A stretch of DNA of 18,573 nucleotides, taken from an uncultured Opitutales bacterium (GTDB taxonomy: Bacteria; Verrucomicrobiota; Verrucomicrobiia; Opitutales; Intestinicryptomonadaceae). The DNA lies in the NCBI GenBank assembly GCA_900548185.1, contig URJJ01000042.1, positions 1-18,573 of the forward strand, in the 5' to 3' direction. Position 1 is the first letter of the stretch. Each line of letters begins with the position of its first letter. Shown piece after piece: positions 6,426 through 14,179 of the stretch. The notes beneath the pieces were generated by a model. It did no database searches, was not told where the DNA came from, and saw nothing but the letters and a program-made list of their open reading frames with translations. The translations under genes were made by a program, and so were the position numbers.

Positions 6426-7376
6426 ATGGACATATTCGTGCTTCAAAACATATGGTTTGCGCTCATCTGCGTGCTGCTCTCGGCCTTTCTCATCCTCGGC
6501 GGCTTCGACTTCGGCGCGTGCATGCTTTCGCTGCGCTCAAGGCGCGGCGCGGACTTTGCGATGAAATCGATTCTCCCGTTCTGGGACGCCAACCAGGTGT
6601 GGCTCATAACGGCCGGGGGCGCGCTCTTTGCGGCCTTCCCCGAGGCGTACTCGGCGGTCCTTTCAAACCTCTACGTCCCCGTGATGCTGCTGCTTGCGGC
6701 CGTCGTGGTCAGGGTGGCCTCGATAGAGTTTTACTTCGCGGGGGACTCTGATTTGTGGCGCAATTTCTGGAGGCGGGCCGCGGCCGCATCGGCGGCGCTT
6801 TCGATGCTTCTTTTGGGCGTCGCCCTCGGGGTCGTTTTCACGGGCCGCGTGTTCGGCCGGGAAGGCGGATTCTGGGAGGCATTCGCGGCTCTATTTGCCC
6901 CCGCCACGGTTTTGTGCGGCCTTTGCGTATTGTTCTTCAGTTGCGTTCAGGGCGGAATATTCCTCTGCCTTTCGGGGGCCGAGGGGGAAGAGCTCTTTTT
7001 CAGGCGCGTGCGCGCGTGCTTCTGGCTGGAGCTTCTCTGCTTTGCCTGCTACATCCCGTGCCTCGGCCTGGGGGCGTCCGGCCTCGCGCTCTTTCTGGCG
7101 GCCTTTGCCGCGGCGCTCGCGGCCCACTTTCTCTTTGCAAGGGGGGCGTTTGCCGGGGCAATCGCGATGAATTCGCTCTTTGCGCTCCTTGCGGTGGCGG
7201 CCCATGCGGCGGCGGCCTACCCGTTTGTCGTGCCCCCGGAAATATCGGTTGAAAATTCGTCGAGCAAAATGACGCTCACCGTCATGCTCTGGGTTGCAGG
7301 GATAGGGGTTCCCCTCGTCCTCGCGTACACGGTTTACGCCTACCGCGTGTTCCTCAGAGGGGGCGCGCGCAGGTAG
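6426..7376 (+). CDS. cydB: Cytochrome bd ubiquinol oxidase subunit II
   Basis: The 316-residue membrane protein is the partner of CydA. LILGGFDFGACML (about 22-34) and PFWDANQVWLITAGGALFAAFPEAY (from about 51) match the two best-conserved CydB blocks, including D28 and the W53-D54 pair. The common family form of the second block has WDGN-VW, so A55 is a small deviation. The rest is a run of hydrophobic helices consistent with CydB topology. It is on the short side for the family but complete at both ends. AAGGA at 6416-6420, five bases before the ATG, is a good ribosome-binding site. No CydX-like small subunit or cydCD genes are in the window. The last 23 bases overlap the 3' end of the opposite-strand flavoprotein gene. 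Confidence 0.95.
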   Translation: MDIFVLQNIWFALICVLLSAFLILGGFDFGACMLSLRSRRGADFAMKSILPFWDANQVWLITAGGALFAAFPEAYSAVLSNLYVPVMLLLAAVVVRVASIEFYFAGDSDLWRNFWRRAAAASAALSMLLLGVALGVVFTGRVFGREGGFWEAFAALFAPATVLCGLCVLFFSCVQGGIFLCLSGAEGEELFFRRVRACFWLELLCFACYIPCLGLGASGLALFLAAFAAALAAHFLFARGAFAGAIAMNSLFALLAVAAHAAAAYPFVVPPEISVENSSSKMTLTVMLWVAGIGVPLVLAYTVYAYRVFLRGGARR

Positions 7377-8598
7377 CCCGCCCGGAGCCTTCCGCCGCCT
7401 TGGAAATCGCCAGGGCCGCCGTCATTCCGGTTGTCCAGGCGGCCTGGAGGTTGTATCCGCCGGTGAACGCGTCGATGTCGAGGCACTCTCCCGCAAAGTA
7501 TATTCCGGGGGCGTGCCTGCTTTGCATCGTCTTAAAGTCGACGCCCCCAAGGGCGACCCCGCCGCAGGTCACAAATTCCCCCGAGCCGGAGGCCCGTCCG
7601 CAGACGGAGGCCCCGAACGCCGTCGCTTCTTCCGCCAGCCTCCTCTCGCCGTCCCTTGAAAAGTGGGCCCACTCGGCGGCGGGGTCTATGCCCGCCCTTG
7701 AAACAATCAGGTCCCACCATTTCTGCGGAACGCCCTGCGGGCGGAAGTTTTTTACGAGCTTTTTTGCAGCCCCCGCCCGGGCCGACGAGCAGAAATCCCT
7801 GAACTCCCCGGGGCCTAGCAGCCCGAGTGTTATCCGGAAACGGTAGCCCGCGTCGCGGAACAGGCGCGCGCCGAGCGAGGAGAGCCGCAGTATTCCGGGG
7901 CCGCTTAGTCCCTCGTGCGTGGGCAGCACGTCCCCGGTTGCCGAGATTTTGAATTCGCGGCACGATACCGACACCCCCCTAAGCGGGGTCCCCGCCAGCT
8001 CGGAAAACCCGCCGCCGGGGATTTTGAACGCGAAAAGCGAGGGCGCCGGCTCCTCAAAGGCGTGGCCCATGCGCTCCAGGCATTCGCGCAGGCCGGGGTG
8101 CCACGAGCCCCCGGTGGCGAACAAGGCGGCGTCGCAGCGCACGCTCTCCCCGGATTCCGAAGAAATTTCAAATCCGCCGCCGGGAAGGCGCGATATCGAG
8201 GAGGCCGAAAACCCGAGCCGCATTTCGGCCCCGGACTCCCTGCGCGCCCTCTCAAGTATTGCCGCGATTCCTGCGCTTCCGCCGCTTTTGGGGAAGACCC
8301 TGCCTTCGCCCTCCGTTTCAAACGCCGCCCCGCGCGCCACGAACCATTCCAGGGTGTCCTTTGGCCCGAAGCGCAAAAGGGGCTTTCTCAGCCTGCCGCC
8401 GCCGCGCGGGTATGCGGATATGAATTTTGAAATGTCGCTTTCGGCGTTTGTTATGTTGCACCTGCCGCCCCCGCTTGCAAGCACCTTCCTAAGCGGCCTC
8501 GCGCCCGATTCCAGCACCACTGCCTCCGCTCCCGGCGCCCTTATGTTCGCCGCGCAGAATATCCCGGCGGCGCCTCCTCCGATTATCGCAACCCTCAT
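7354..8598 (-). CDS. HI0933/BaiN-family NAD(P)/FAD-dependent oxidoreductase
   Basis: The 414-residue flavoprotein opens with MRVAIIGGGAAG (1-12), an FAD-binding Rossmann motif. The family signature ASGGGRCNITN follows at about residue 40, and the C-terminal FAD-contact segment GGVALGGVDFKTM...FAGECLDIDAFTGGYNLQAAW is present. This is the HI0933-like family, also annotated as aminoacetone oxidase-like or, for one gut clostridial member, BaiN. The physiological substrate of most members is unknown, and nothing here points to bile acids. The start at 8598 is preferred over an in-frame ATG 29 codons upstream because homology begins there and because it overlaps the oppC stop as ATGA, like its neighbours. 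It is the last gene of the peptide-transport operon and converges with cydB. Confidence 0.9.
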   Translation of the reverse strand: MRVAIIGGGAAGIFCAANIRAPGAEAVVLESGARPLRKVLASGGGRCNITNAESDISKFISAYPRGGGRLRKPLLRFGPKDTLEWFVARGAAFETEGEGRVFPKSGGSAGIAAILERARRESGAEMRLGFSASSISRLPGGGFEISSESGESVRCDAALFATGGSWHPGLRECLERMGHAFEEPAPSLFAFKIPGGGFSELAGTPLRGVSVSCREFKISATGDVLPTHEGLSGPGILRLSSLGARLFRDAGYRFRITLGLLGPGEFRDFCSSARAGAAKKLVKNFRPQGVPQKWWDLIVSRAGIDPAAEWAHFSRDGERRLAEEATAFGASVCGRASGSGEFVTCGGVALGGVDFKTMQSRHAPGIYFAGECLDIDAFTGGYNLQAAWTTGMTAALAISKAAEGSGRATCARPL

Positions 8599-9422
8599 TT
8601 CCTTGCCGGCGAAAGCTTTTCGCCCAGATAGTTTATCGAATACAGAAGCCCGGAAAAAAACAGAGCCGGGAATGCCAGAAGCCACGGGGCGTCCTCCATG
8701 TATTCGGCCCCGTCCTTGACGAGGCTGCCGAGCGACGGCAGCGGGGCCTGGACGCCGAGCCCCAGAAAGCTCAGGAATGCCTCAAGAAGCATCACACCCG
8801 GCATCGTCAGGGCCGCGCAGACGAATACGGACTGGGCGATGTTTGGAAGTATGTGCCTTCGTATTATCCCGAGCGGGCCCTGGCCCATCGCGCGGGATGC
8901 CTCGACGAACTGGCGCGACTTGAGCTCCAGCGTGAGGCCGCGCGCAATCCTTGCCATAGTGAGCCATTCGACTGCGCCGATTGCGATGAACATCATCCAC
9001 ACCGACCTCCCGAATACGAGCGTCAGGAGTATGACAAAAATCGTAAACGGCAGCGAGTAGGCGATGTCCAAAAACTTCATCATGGCAGAGTCCGTCCGAC
9101 CTCCCGCCATTCCCGAAACCGTCCCGTAAACCGTGCCTATCGCCACGGCGACGGCGGTCGCCAGGATGCCTACAAGCAGCGAAATCCTCCCCCCGTAGAG
9201 CATGCGGCTGAAGAGGTCCCTGCCCAGCATGTCGGTGCCGAATATGTGCTCGGGGGAGGGCGGGGAGGCCCCGAGGGCCATGTCCTGAAGCTCGTAGGGG
9301 TAGGGGGCTGTAAAGTCGGCGAACATGCACGCCAGAAACGCTGCGGCCCAGAAGGCTGCGCAGACTGCCGCGCCCGTGCCGCAGCGCGCCCTGAAGGCGG
9401 AGATTTTCCCGAGTGCGCTCAT
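8595..9422 (-). CDS. oppC: Peptide ABC transporter permease, OppC type
   Basis: The 275-residue inner-membrane permease has the OppC/DppC N-terminal pattern: one helix (about 15-35), then HIFGTDMLGRDLFSRMLYGGR (59-79), followed by five more helices. The cytoplasmic EAA loop is at about 173-195 (FVEASRAMGQGPLGIIRRHI), where the ATPase docks. AFLSFLGLGVQAPLPSLGSLV is a strong C-terminal family signature. With OppB it forms the translocation channel for peptides. The ATG at 9422 is chosen over upstream in-frame options because it forms an ATGA overlap with the oppB stop and because homology begins there. A dipeptide or nickel importer of the same superfamily cannot be excluded. Confidence 0.92.
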   Translation of the reverse strand: MSALGKISAFRARCGTGAAVCAAFWAAAFLACMFADFTAPYPYELQDMALGASPPSPEHIFGTDMLGRDLFSRMLYGGRISLLVGILATAVAVAIGTVYGTVSGMAGGRTDSAMMKFLDIAYSLPFTIFVILLTLVFGRSVWMMFIAIGAVEWLTMARIARGLTLELKSRQFVEASRAMGQGPLGIIRRHILPNIAQSVFVCAALTMPGVMLLEAFLSFLGLGVQAPLPSLGSLVKDGAEYMEDAPWLLAFPALFFSGLLYSINYLGEKLSPARK

Positions 9423-10351
9423 CTTTCGCCTTTCATGCCCCGGGCCACCCGGGGGTTGAGCGCGGCGAGCGCCATGTCGGAGAGGAGGTTGAAAAGCACG
9501 ATGAAAACCGCGTACACGGTGACGCATCCCATTATCATTGTGTAGTCGTTGTCGAGGGCGCTTGATATGAAAAACCTCCCGAGCCCCGGTATCTGGAATA
9601 TTGTCTCCACAACGAAAGAGCCCGTGAGAAGCCCCGCCGCCGCCGGGCCCATGTAGGAGACAACCGGCTGGATTGCGTTTCTAAGCACGTGGACAGAATA
9701 TATCTTAAGCGGCGCGCACCCCTTTGCCCTGGCCGTGCGCACGTAGCCCTTTGAAAGCTCCGCAAGCACCGAGGCCCGCGCGAGCCGGGCAATCCAGGCC
9801 GAGTAGAATAGCCCCAGGGTCAGGGCGGGAAGGACCGCGTCGGAGGGATAAGCCCAGCCCATGGCGTTGAACCATCCCAGGCGTATCGAAAAAAGCAGTA
9901 TGAGAACCGGCCCGAGCACCAGCGCCGGCAGGCAGATTCCAGCGAGCGAAGCGGCCCCGGTGAGCCTCCCCGCCCGCGTGTCCGAAAACACTGCGGCGAA
10001 AATCCCCGCCGCCAGCCCGAAGGCCAGCGCGAACGCAAGCGCGTACGCCCCGAGTTCAAGCGACACTGCGGCCTTGTCCGCTATCAGCTCGTTCACAGTC
10101 CAGCCCTGGTACTTGTATGACGGCCCGAGCTCCCCGCAGGCAAGGTTTTTCAGATACCTGAAATACTGCCCGGCGAGGGGCGCGTCCAGCCCGTAGTAGG
10201 CATTCAGCGCCTCAAGCGTTTCGGGGGCTACCGGCTTTTCCCTGTCGAAAGGCCCGCCGGGCACGAACCGCGCCATGAAGAACGTGGCGGTTACTATCGC
10301 AAGCAGCACTGGGACGGACCCGAGCAGGCGGCGGAGGAAGTAGCCCGTCAT
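9419..10351 (-). CDS. oppB: Peptide ABC transporter permease, OppB type
   Basis: The 310-residue permease opens with MTGYFLRRLLGSVPVLLAI, the standard OppB/DppB first helix, followed by FFMARFVPGGPFD, the family's R-x-PGGPF motif. Six membrane helices are expected. The EAA loop is KGYVRTARAKGCAPLKIYSV (about 212-231), and GLLTGSFVVETIFQIPGLG is the conserved segment before the last helices. The PGGPF motif and the Y-GLD-P--QY segment (52-64) fit the oligopeptide (Opp) subgroup better than the Dpp subgroup, though specificity cannot be set from the permease. It overlaps oppA upstream and oppC downstream by four bases each (ATGA), consistent with tightly coupled translation. Confidence 0.93.
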   Translation of the reverse strand: MTGYFLRRLLGSVPVLLAIVTATFFMARFVPGGPFDREKPVAPETLEALNAYYGLDAPLAGQYFRYLKNLACGELGPSYKYQGWTVNELIADKAAVSLELGAYALAFALAFGLAAGIFAAVFSDTRAGRLTGAASLAGICLPALVLGPVLILLFSIRLGWFNAMGWAYPSDAVLPALTLGLFYSAWIARLARASVLAELSKGYVRTARAKGCAPLKIYSVHVLRNAIQPVVSYMGPAAAGLLTGSFVVETIFQIPGLGRFFISSALDNDYTMIMGCVTVYAVFIVLFNLLSDMALAALNPRVARGMKGER

Positions 10352-11967
10352 TTGCCGCCCCCCCGGGCGCGGAATCCGACGCCCTTATAGTTGTGGTAGT
10401 CGAGCGGGTTTTGGTGCCATCCGCTCACGCGCGGGTCGATGAGGAATACGCGCGAATAAAAGTACACCGGTATGAGGGCGGCGTCCCTTATGATTTCGGC
10501 CTCGGCCAGGGCGAAGGCCCGCGCCGACGCTTCTCCCTCCGCTGCGGCGGCCTCCTCCATGAGCGCGTCGAACTTTTCGGACTTCCACTGGGAGTGGTTC
10601 AGGCCGCTGGAGGAAGTCATTGTGGAGAGGAAGGATTCGGGGGAGGCGTAGTCCGCGACCCAGCTTGAGCGCGTTATGAAGAAATCCCTGCGCCTGCGGA
10701 TGTCCAGGTAGGCGGGCCATGAGACGTTGTAAAGCTCAACGTCTATGCCCAGGTTTTCGCGCCACATGGCCTGCACCGCCTCGGCTATCGGGCGGTGCTG
10801 CTCGGAGGTGTTGTAGGTGATTGAGATTTTCGGGAACCCCTTCCCCCCCGGGTAGCCCGCCTCGGCGAGCAGCCGCCTCGCCTCCCCGACGTCTTCAGAC
10901 GCCTTTTCGGGGCAGGAGTAGCCCTCCTGCGAGGCTTCCGGCACGAACGACAGGGCCGGCTTCTGCCCGGCGCGCAGGAAGTTTGATATTATGTCCCCGC
11001 GGCGGATGGACATGGAAAGTGCCCGGCGCACGCGCGGGTCGTCGAGCGGAGGGCGGGCCGTATTGAGGGAATAGTAATAGACTCCCAGCCAGTCGGAAAT
11101 CCTGAGCGAATCCGGCCTGGCGCGCCTGACGGCCTCCAGGCGCACGGGAGCGACAGATTCGGTCATGTGCAGTTGGCCGGCCCGGAAGGCGCGGTCCTCC
11201 GTGTTTATGTTTGAAATCGGTATGAATTCGACGGCGTTTAAAAACACGTTTCCGGCATCCCAGTAGCCCGGGTTCTTCACGGCGCGGACGCGGTCGTTTA
11301 TCCTCCACTTTTCAAGCGTGAAGGGGCCGTTTGAAACGGCGTTTTCCGGGCGCATCCATATGCCGTCGCGCCTGTCCCTCGCCCCGAGCCTGCTTATGGC
11401 GTGCTCGGGCAGCGGGAAGTAGGCCGGATGGTATAGGAGGCTCAGGAAATGCGGACACGGCCGCTCCAGCTCTATTTCAAGCTCGCTTTCGGAAACCGCG
11501 CGCGCCCCGAGCTCCGAGGGCGGAACCTCGCCCCTCAGCACCTTTTCGGCGTTCTTTAGCGGAAAGAGGAAGTTTGAGTATTCGGCGCCTATCGCGGGGT
11601 CGAGGATGCGCCTGAAGGCGAACACGAAATCGGAGGCCTTAAGCGGCTCTCCGTCGGACCACTTTGCCGCAGCCCTTATCTTGAACCTGTATTTCAGCCC
11701 GTCCTTAGTCCATGACTCCGCGGCGGCGGGGAGGATTTCGAGCGTTTTTGTGTCGGCCGTGACGAGCCCCTCAAAGAGGGCGGAGAGTATCTTCGATTCC
11801 GCAAGCCCCGTCGCGAGCGTAGGGTCGAGCGTGGCGGGGTCGGCGGCGTTGCCCATGATTAGCGTGCCCGAGAGCGCCCCGGCGTCTGCGGGCGTCTGGC
11901 GGCCCGGGCATCCGGATAGGACTAGCGCCGCAGCGAGCGCGCAGACTGCCTTGACCGCCGCCCTCAT
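10348..11967 (-). CDS. oppA: Oligopeptide-binding lipoprotein, OppA type
   Basis: The 539-residue substrate-binding protein has a lipoprotein signal peptide: basic start, hydrophobic stretch and lipobox LSGC with the modified cysteine at C20. Mature regions match SBP family 5: DPATLDPTLATGLAES near residue 43, SDGEPLKASDFVFAFRRILDP, and SNGPFTLEKWRINDRV. It should sit on the periplasmic face of the inner or outer membrane and deliver peptides to OppBC. Peptide length preference cannot be read from sequence. The gene lies between oppF and oppB, whereas the classical order has oppA first. Its ATG overlaps the oppF stop as ATGA, and its own stop overlaps oppB in the same way. Such coupling is notable for a receptor that is usually made in excess over the permease. 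Confidence 0.93.
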   Translation of the reverse strand: MRAAVKAVCALAAALVLSGCPGRQTPADAGALSGTLIMGNAADPATLDPTLATGLAESKILSALFEGLVTADTKTLEILPAAAESWTKDGLKYRFKIRAAAKWSDGEPLKASDFVFAFRRILDPAIGAEYSNFLFPLKNAEKVLRGEVPPSELGARAVSESELEIELERPCPHFLSLLYHPAYFPLPEHAISRLGARDRRDGIWMRPENAVSNGPFTLEKWRINDRVRAVKNPGYWDAGNVFLNAVEFIPISNINTEDRAFRAGQLHMTESVAPVRLEAVRRARPDSLRISDWLGVYYYSLNTARPPLDDPRVRRALSMSIRRGDIISNFLRAGQKPALSFVPEASQEGYSCPEKASEDVGEARRLLAEAGYPGGKGFPKISITYNTSEQHRPIAEAVQAMWRENLGIDVELYNVSWPAYLDIRRRRDFFITRSSWVADYASPESFLSTMTSSSGLNHSQWKSEKFDALMEEAAAAEGEASARAFALAEAEIIRDAALIPVYFYSRVFLIDPRVSGWHQNPLDYHNYKGVGFRARGGGK

Positions 11968-12758
11968 GAAAATTTGGGAACCGCCGCTATGAGCTTGCGG
12001 GTGTAGGCGTTTTTCGGATGCGCGCAGACCTCCCCGGCGGGGCCCTCCTCGACAATCCTGCCCTCGGTCATAACCATTATCCTGTCGCTTATGTGCTCGA
12101 CTACGGCCAGGTCGTGGGCGATGAAAAGCATTGCGATTCCAAGCTCTGCGCGCAGGTCCTCAAGCAGGTTTATTATCTGCGCCTGCACGGAGACGTCCAG
12201 CGCGCTCACCGGCTCGTCGCAGATTATGAATTCCGGCTCCACCGCGAGGGCGCGGGCTATGCCTATCCTCTGGCGCTGGCCGCCCGAAAATTCGTGCGGA
12301 TAGCGGCCGAGCTGGGCCGGGTCCAGGCCGACACGCGCCATGAGGGCCGCCGCGCGCTCCCTCTTTTCTGCGCGCGTCATTTTAAAGTGTATGTCGAGCG
12401 GCTCGGAAATCGTCTCAAGAATCGTCATCCTCGGGTCCAGGGAGTTGAAGGGGTCCTGGAAAATCATCTGGATTTTCTTGCGGTAGGGCATGAAGGCCCG
12501 GTTTGAGAGCCTTGATATTTCCCTGCCGTCGTAGAAAACGCCCCCGGAATGCACCGGGGCCAGCCGGATTATGGCGCGCCCCGTCGTGGTTTTCCCGGAG
12601 CCGCTCTCGCCCACGAGGCCGAGCACTTCGCCCCGCCCCACCGAAAAAGACACGTCGTCAACCGCCTTCACTACGCCCTTCCTGCGCGAGAATATCCCGC
12701 CGCCAAGGTCGAAGCGCACGTTCAAGTGCTCGACTTTCAGAAGCTCGCTCCCGCTCAC
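11964..12758 (-). CDS. oppF: Peptide ABC transporter ATP-binding protein, OppF type (short)
   Basis: The 264-residue ABC ATPase shows Walker A GESGSGKT (50-57), Q-loop Q101 in IFQDPFNSLDPRM, signature SGGQR (158-162), Walker B IICDEP with D181/E182, and H-loop H215. FQDPFNSLDPRM and the DLGGGIFSRRKGVVKAVDDVSF opening are typical of OppF/DppF. It pairs with OppD to power peptide import from the cytoplasmic face. It ends at AYTRKLIAAVPKFS, so it lacks nearly all of the oligo_HPY C-terminal extension found in full-length members of about 320-335 residues. Translation starts at GTG (12758), which overlaps the oppD stop as GTGA; the next gene, oppA, overlaps at the other end. Confidence 0.92.
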   Translation of the reverse strand: MSGSELLKVEHLNVRFDLGGGIFSRRKGVVKAVDDVSFSVGRGEVLGLVGESGSGKTTTGRAIIRLAPVHSGGVFYDGREISRLSNRAFMPYRKKIQMIFQDPFNSLDPRMTILETISEPLDIHFKMTRAEKRERAAALMARVGLDPAQLGRYPHEFSGGQRQRIGIARALAVEPEFIICDEPVSALDVSVQAQIINLLEDLRAELGIAMLFIAHDLAVVEHISDRIMVMTEGRIVEEGPAGEVCAHPKNAYTRKLIAAVPKFS

Positions 12759-13594
12759 GGCCGCCCCTCCGGTATCTTTGAATAGTCTATCGAAACCAGC
12801 CTGCGCCCCTTCATCCCGAGCTTCGGTATGCAGGCGATTAGGGCCTTGGTGTAGGGGTGCTTCGGTTCGCGCAGAACCTTCTTAGTCTCGCCCTCCTCGA
12901 CTATGCGGCCCCTGAACATGACAATCACGCGGTCGCACAGCCCCGATATTATGCCGAAGTTGTGGGTGATGAGCATCAGCGCCATTTCGCGGCGCCTGCG
13001 CACGTCCTTTAAGAGGTCTATTATCTGCTTTTGTATTGTGACGTCGAGGGCGGTGGTGGGCTCGTCGGCTATAAGCAGGCGGGGGCGGCAGGCGAGGGCC
13101 ATCGCTATCATCACCCTCTGCTGCATGCCCCCCGACAGCTCGTGCGGGTAGGCCGAATACCTCTCTGCGGCGTTTCTTATGCCCACTTCGCCGAGGGCGC
13201 GCACGGCTTCCGCGCGCGCGTCGGGGGTCTCCGGAAAGTGCAGCTTCACGGCCTCCGCAATCTGGTAGCCCACGCTGAAGACCGGGTTGAGCGACGCGGA
13301 CGGCTCCTGGAAGATGTAGGCTATCTCCCTCCCCCTCACGGCGCGGAGCTCGCGCGGGGGCATCTTCAGGGTGTCGCGGCCCTCGAAGAGAATGCTGCCC
13401 GAGATTTCGCACGCGGGTGGGGGAGGCAGGAGGCGGGTCACGGCCATGGCGGTTACGGTCTTTCCGGAGCCGCTCTCGCCAACCACGGCGACGCTCTCGC
13501 CGCGTGAAATCGAAAAGCTTGCGCCCTTCACCGCCTCCACTTCCGAGCCGCCCGAGCGGAACCGGATTTTCAGGTCCCTGACTTCAAGCATCAT
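12755..13594 (-). CDS. oppD: Peptide ABC transporter ATP-binding protein, OppD type (short)
   Basis: The 279-residue ABC ATPase has Walker A GESGSGKT (39-46), Q-loop in IFQEPSASLNPVF, signature SGGMQ (154-158), Walker B LIADEP with D177/E178, and H-loop H211 in LITHNFG. The SGGMQQRVMIAMALACRP and EPTTALDVTIQ segments are diagnostic of OppD/DppD. The C-terminus keeps the HPYTKALIACIPKL part of the oligo_HPY region but stops about 20 residues later, before the cysteine-rich segment present in many family members. Two adjacent ATG codons (13594 and 13591) are possible starts. The gene overlaps the upstream anti-sigma ATPase gene by 11 bases, and its stop overlaps the oppF GTG. Confidence 0.92.
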   Translation of the reverse strand: MMLEVRDLKIRFRSGGSEVEAVKGASFSISRGESVAVVGESGSGKTVTAMAVTRLLPPPPACEISGSILFEGRDTLKMPPRELRAVRGREIAYIFQEPSASLNPVFSVGYQIAEAVKLHFPETPDARAEAVRALGEVGIRNAAERYSAYPHELSGGMQQRVMIAMALACRPRLLIADEPTTALDVTIQKQIIDLLKDVRRRREMALMLITHNFGIISGLCDRVIVMFRGRIVEEGETKKVLREPKHPYTKALIACIPKLGMKGRRLVSIDYSKIPEGRP

Positions 13595-14003
13595 CCTGCG
13601 GAATCCCCTTTTCCATCATCAGCTCGTTTCTGCCGCCTTCGCGCCGGTAGGCAAGGGCGTCCATGTTCTTTTTCAGAAAATATATTCCAAGCCCGCCGAT
13701 TTTGCGCTCTTCAAGCGGGGCGTCCAAATCCGGCTCCGGGCACTCTTCAAGCGGGTTGAACGGGCGGCCGTCGTCGCGTATGAATGCGCGCACCCTGCCG
13801 CCCTCCCGCAGCATTTCGATTTCGATTGAGCCGCGCCCGCCGCCGGGGTAGCCGTATTCGCATATGTTTGTGAAAACCTCGTCCAGGCACAGGCTGAACG
13901 CGAAGGCCGCCGCTGCGGGAAGCCCCTCGCCCTCGCAGAAGGATTCTATATCTTCGGCTGCCCGCGCCATTTCCGAGAGGCGCGCCTGATAGACGTTTTT
14001 CAT
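13584..14003 (-). CDS. RsbW-like anti-sigma factor / serine-protein kinase ATPase
   Basis: The 139-residue protein is a stand-alone GHKL ATPase domain of the RsbW/SpoIIAB type (HATPase_c_2). SLCLDEVFTNICEYGYP (37-53) is the N-box with D41, E42 and N46. FIRDDGRPFNP (74-84) is the G1 box, and GGLGIYFLKKNMD (103-115) is the G2 box. Relatives phosphorylate an STAS-domain antagonist and sequester a sigma factor, or act as small ATPase modules in partner-switching systems. No STAS protein, PP2C/SpoIIE phosphatase or sigma factor is encoded in the window, so the partner is unknown. It is the first gene of the peptide-transport operon and overlaps oppD by 11 bases. The ATG at 14003 has no close Shine-Dalgarno. 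Confidence 0.82.
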   Translation of the reverse strand: MKNVYQARLSEMARAAEDIESFCEGEGLPAAAAFAFSLCLDEVFTNICEYGYPGGGRGSIEIEMLREGGRVRAFIRDDGRPFNPLEECPEPDLDAPLEERKIGGLGIYFLKKNMDALAYRREGGRNELMMEKGIPQDDA

Positions 14004-14011
14004 GCGGGCGG

Positions 14012-14040
14012 AGAATGCCTCGGAGCGGGGATTTTGTCAA
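14012..14040 (-). promoter_or_regulatory. Possible promoter of the rsbW-like/opp operon
   Basis: On the minus strand a perfect TTGACA (14040-14035) is followed after 17 bases by CATTCT (14017-14012), a weak 3/6 match to the -10 box. Transcription would start about 2-5 bases before the ATG at 14003, making the first message nearly leaderless. The -35 match is striking, but the -10 is poor. Confidence 0.3.
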
Positions 14041-14127
14041 GCCTGCTGAAATGCGCCGGGAGTCCACCGGGGCTCGCGGTTCCCGCAACCGGCGCGCGCT
14101 GCGGCGTTTTGCGCCCTCCGGACGCAG

Positions 14128-14160
14128 AAAGGGGCGCAGGCAAATTTGCGCCGCGCCCCT
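14128..14160 (-). terminator. Hairpin after gpmI, probable weak terminator
   Basis: On the minus strand AGGGGCGC (14160-14153) pairs perfectly with GCGCCCCT (14137-14130), with an inner GCAAA/TTTGC stem. Only TTTCT follows. It begins 19 bases after the gpmI stop. CGCAGGC/GCCTGCG and GACGCA/TGCGTC pairs around it allow a larger alternative fold reaching back to the stop codon. The short T-run makes efficiency uncertain. Confidence 0.5.
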
Positions 14161-14179
14161 CCAATGCCTGCGTTTTGCG

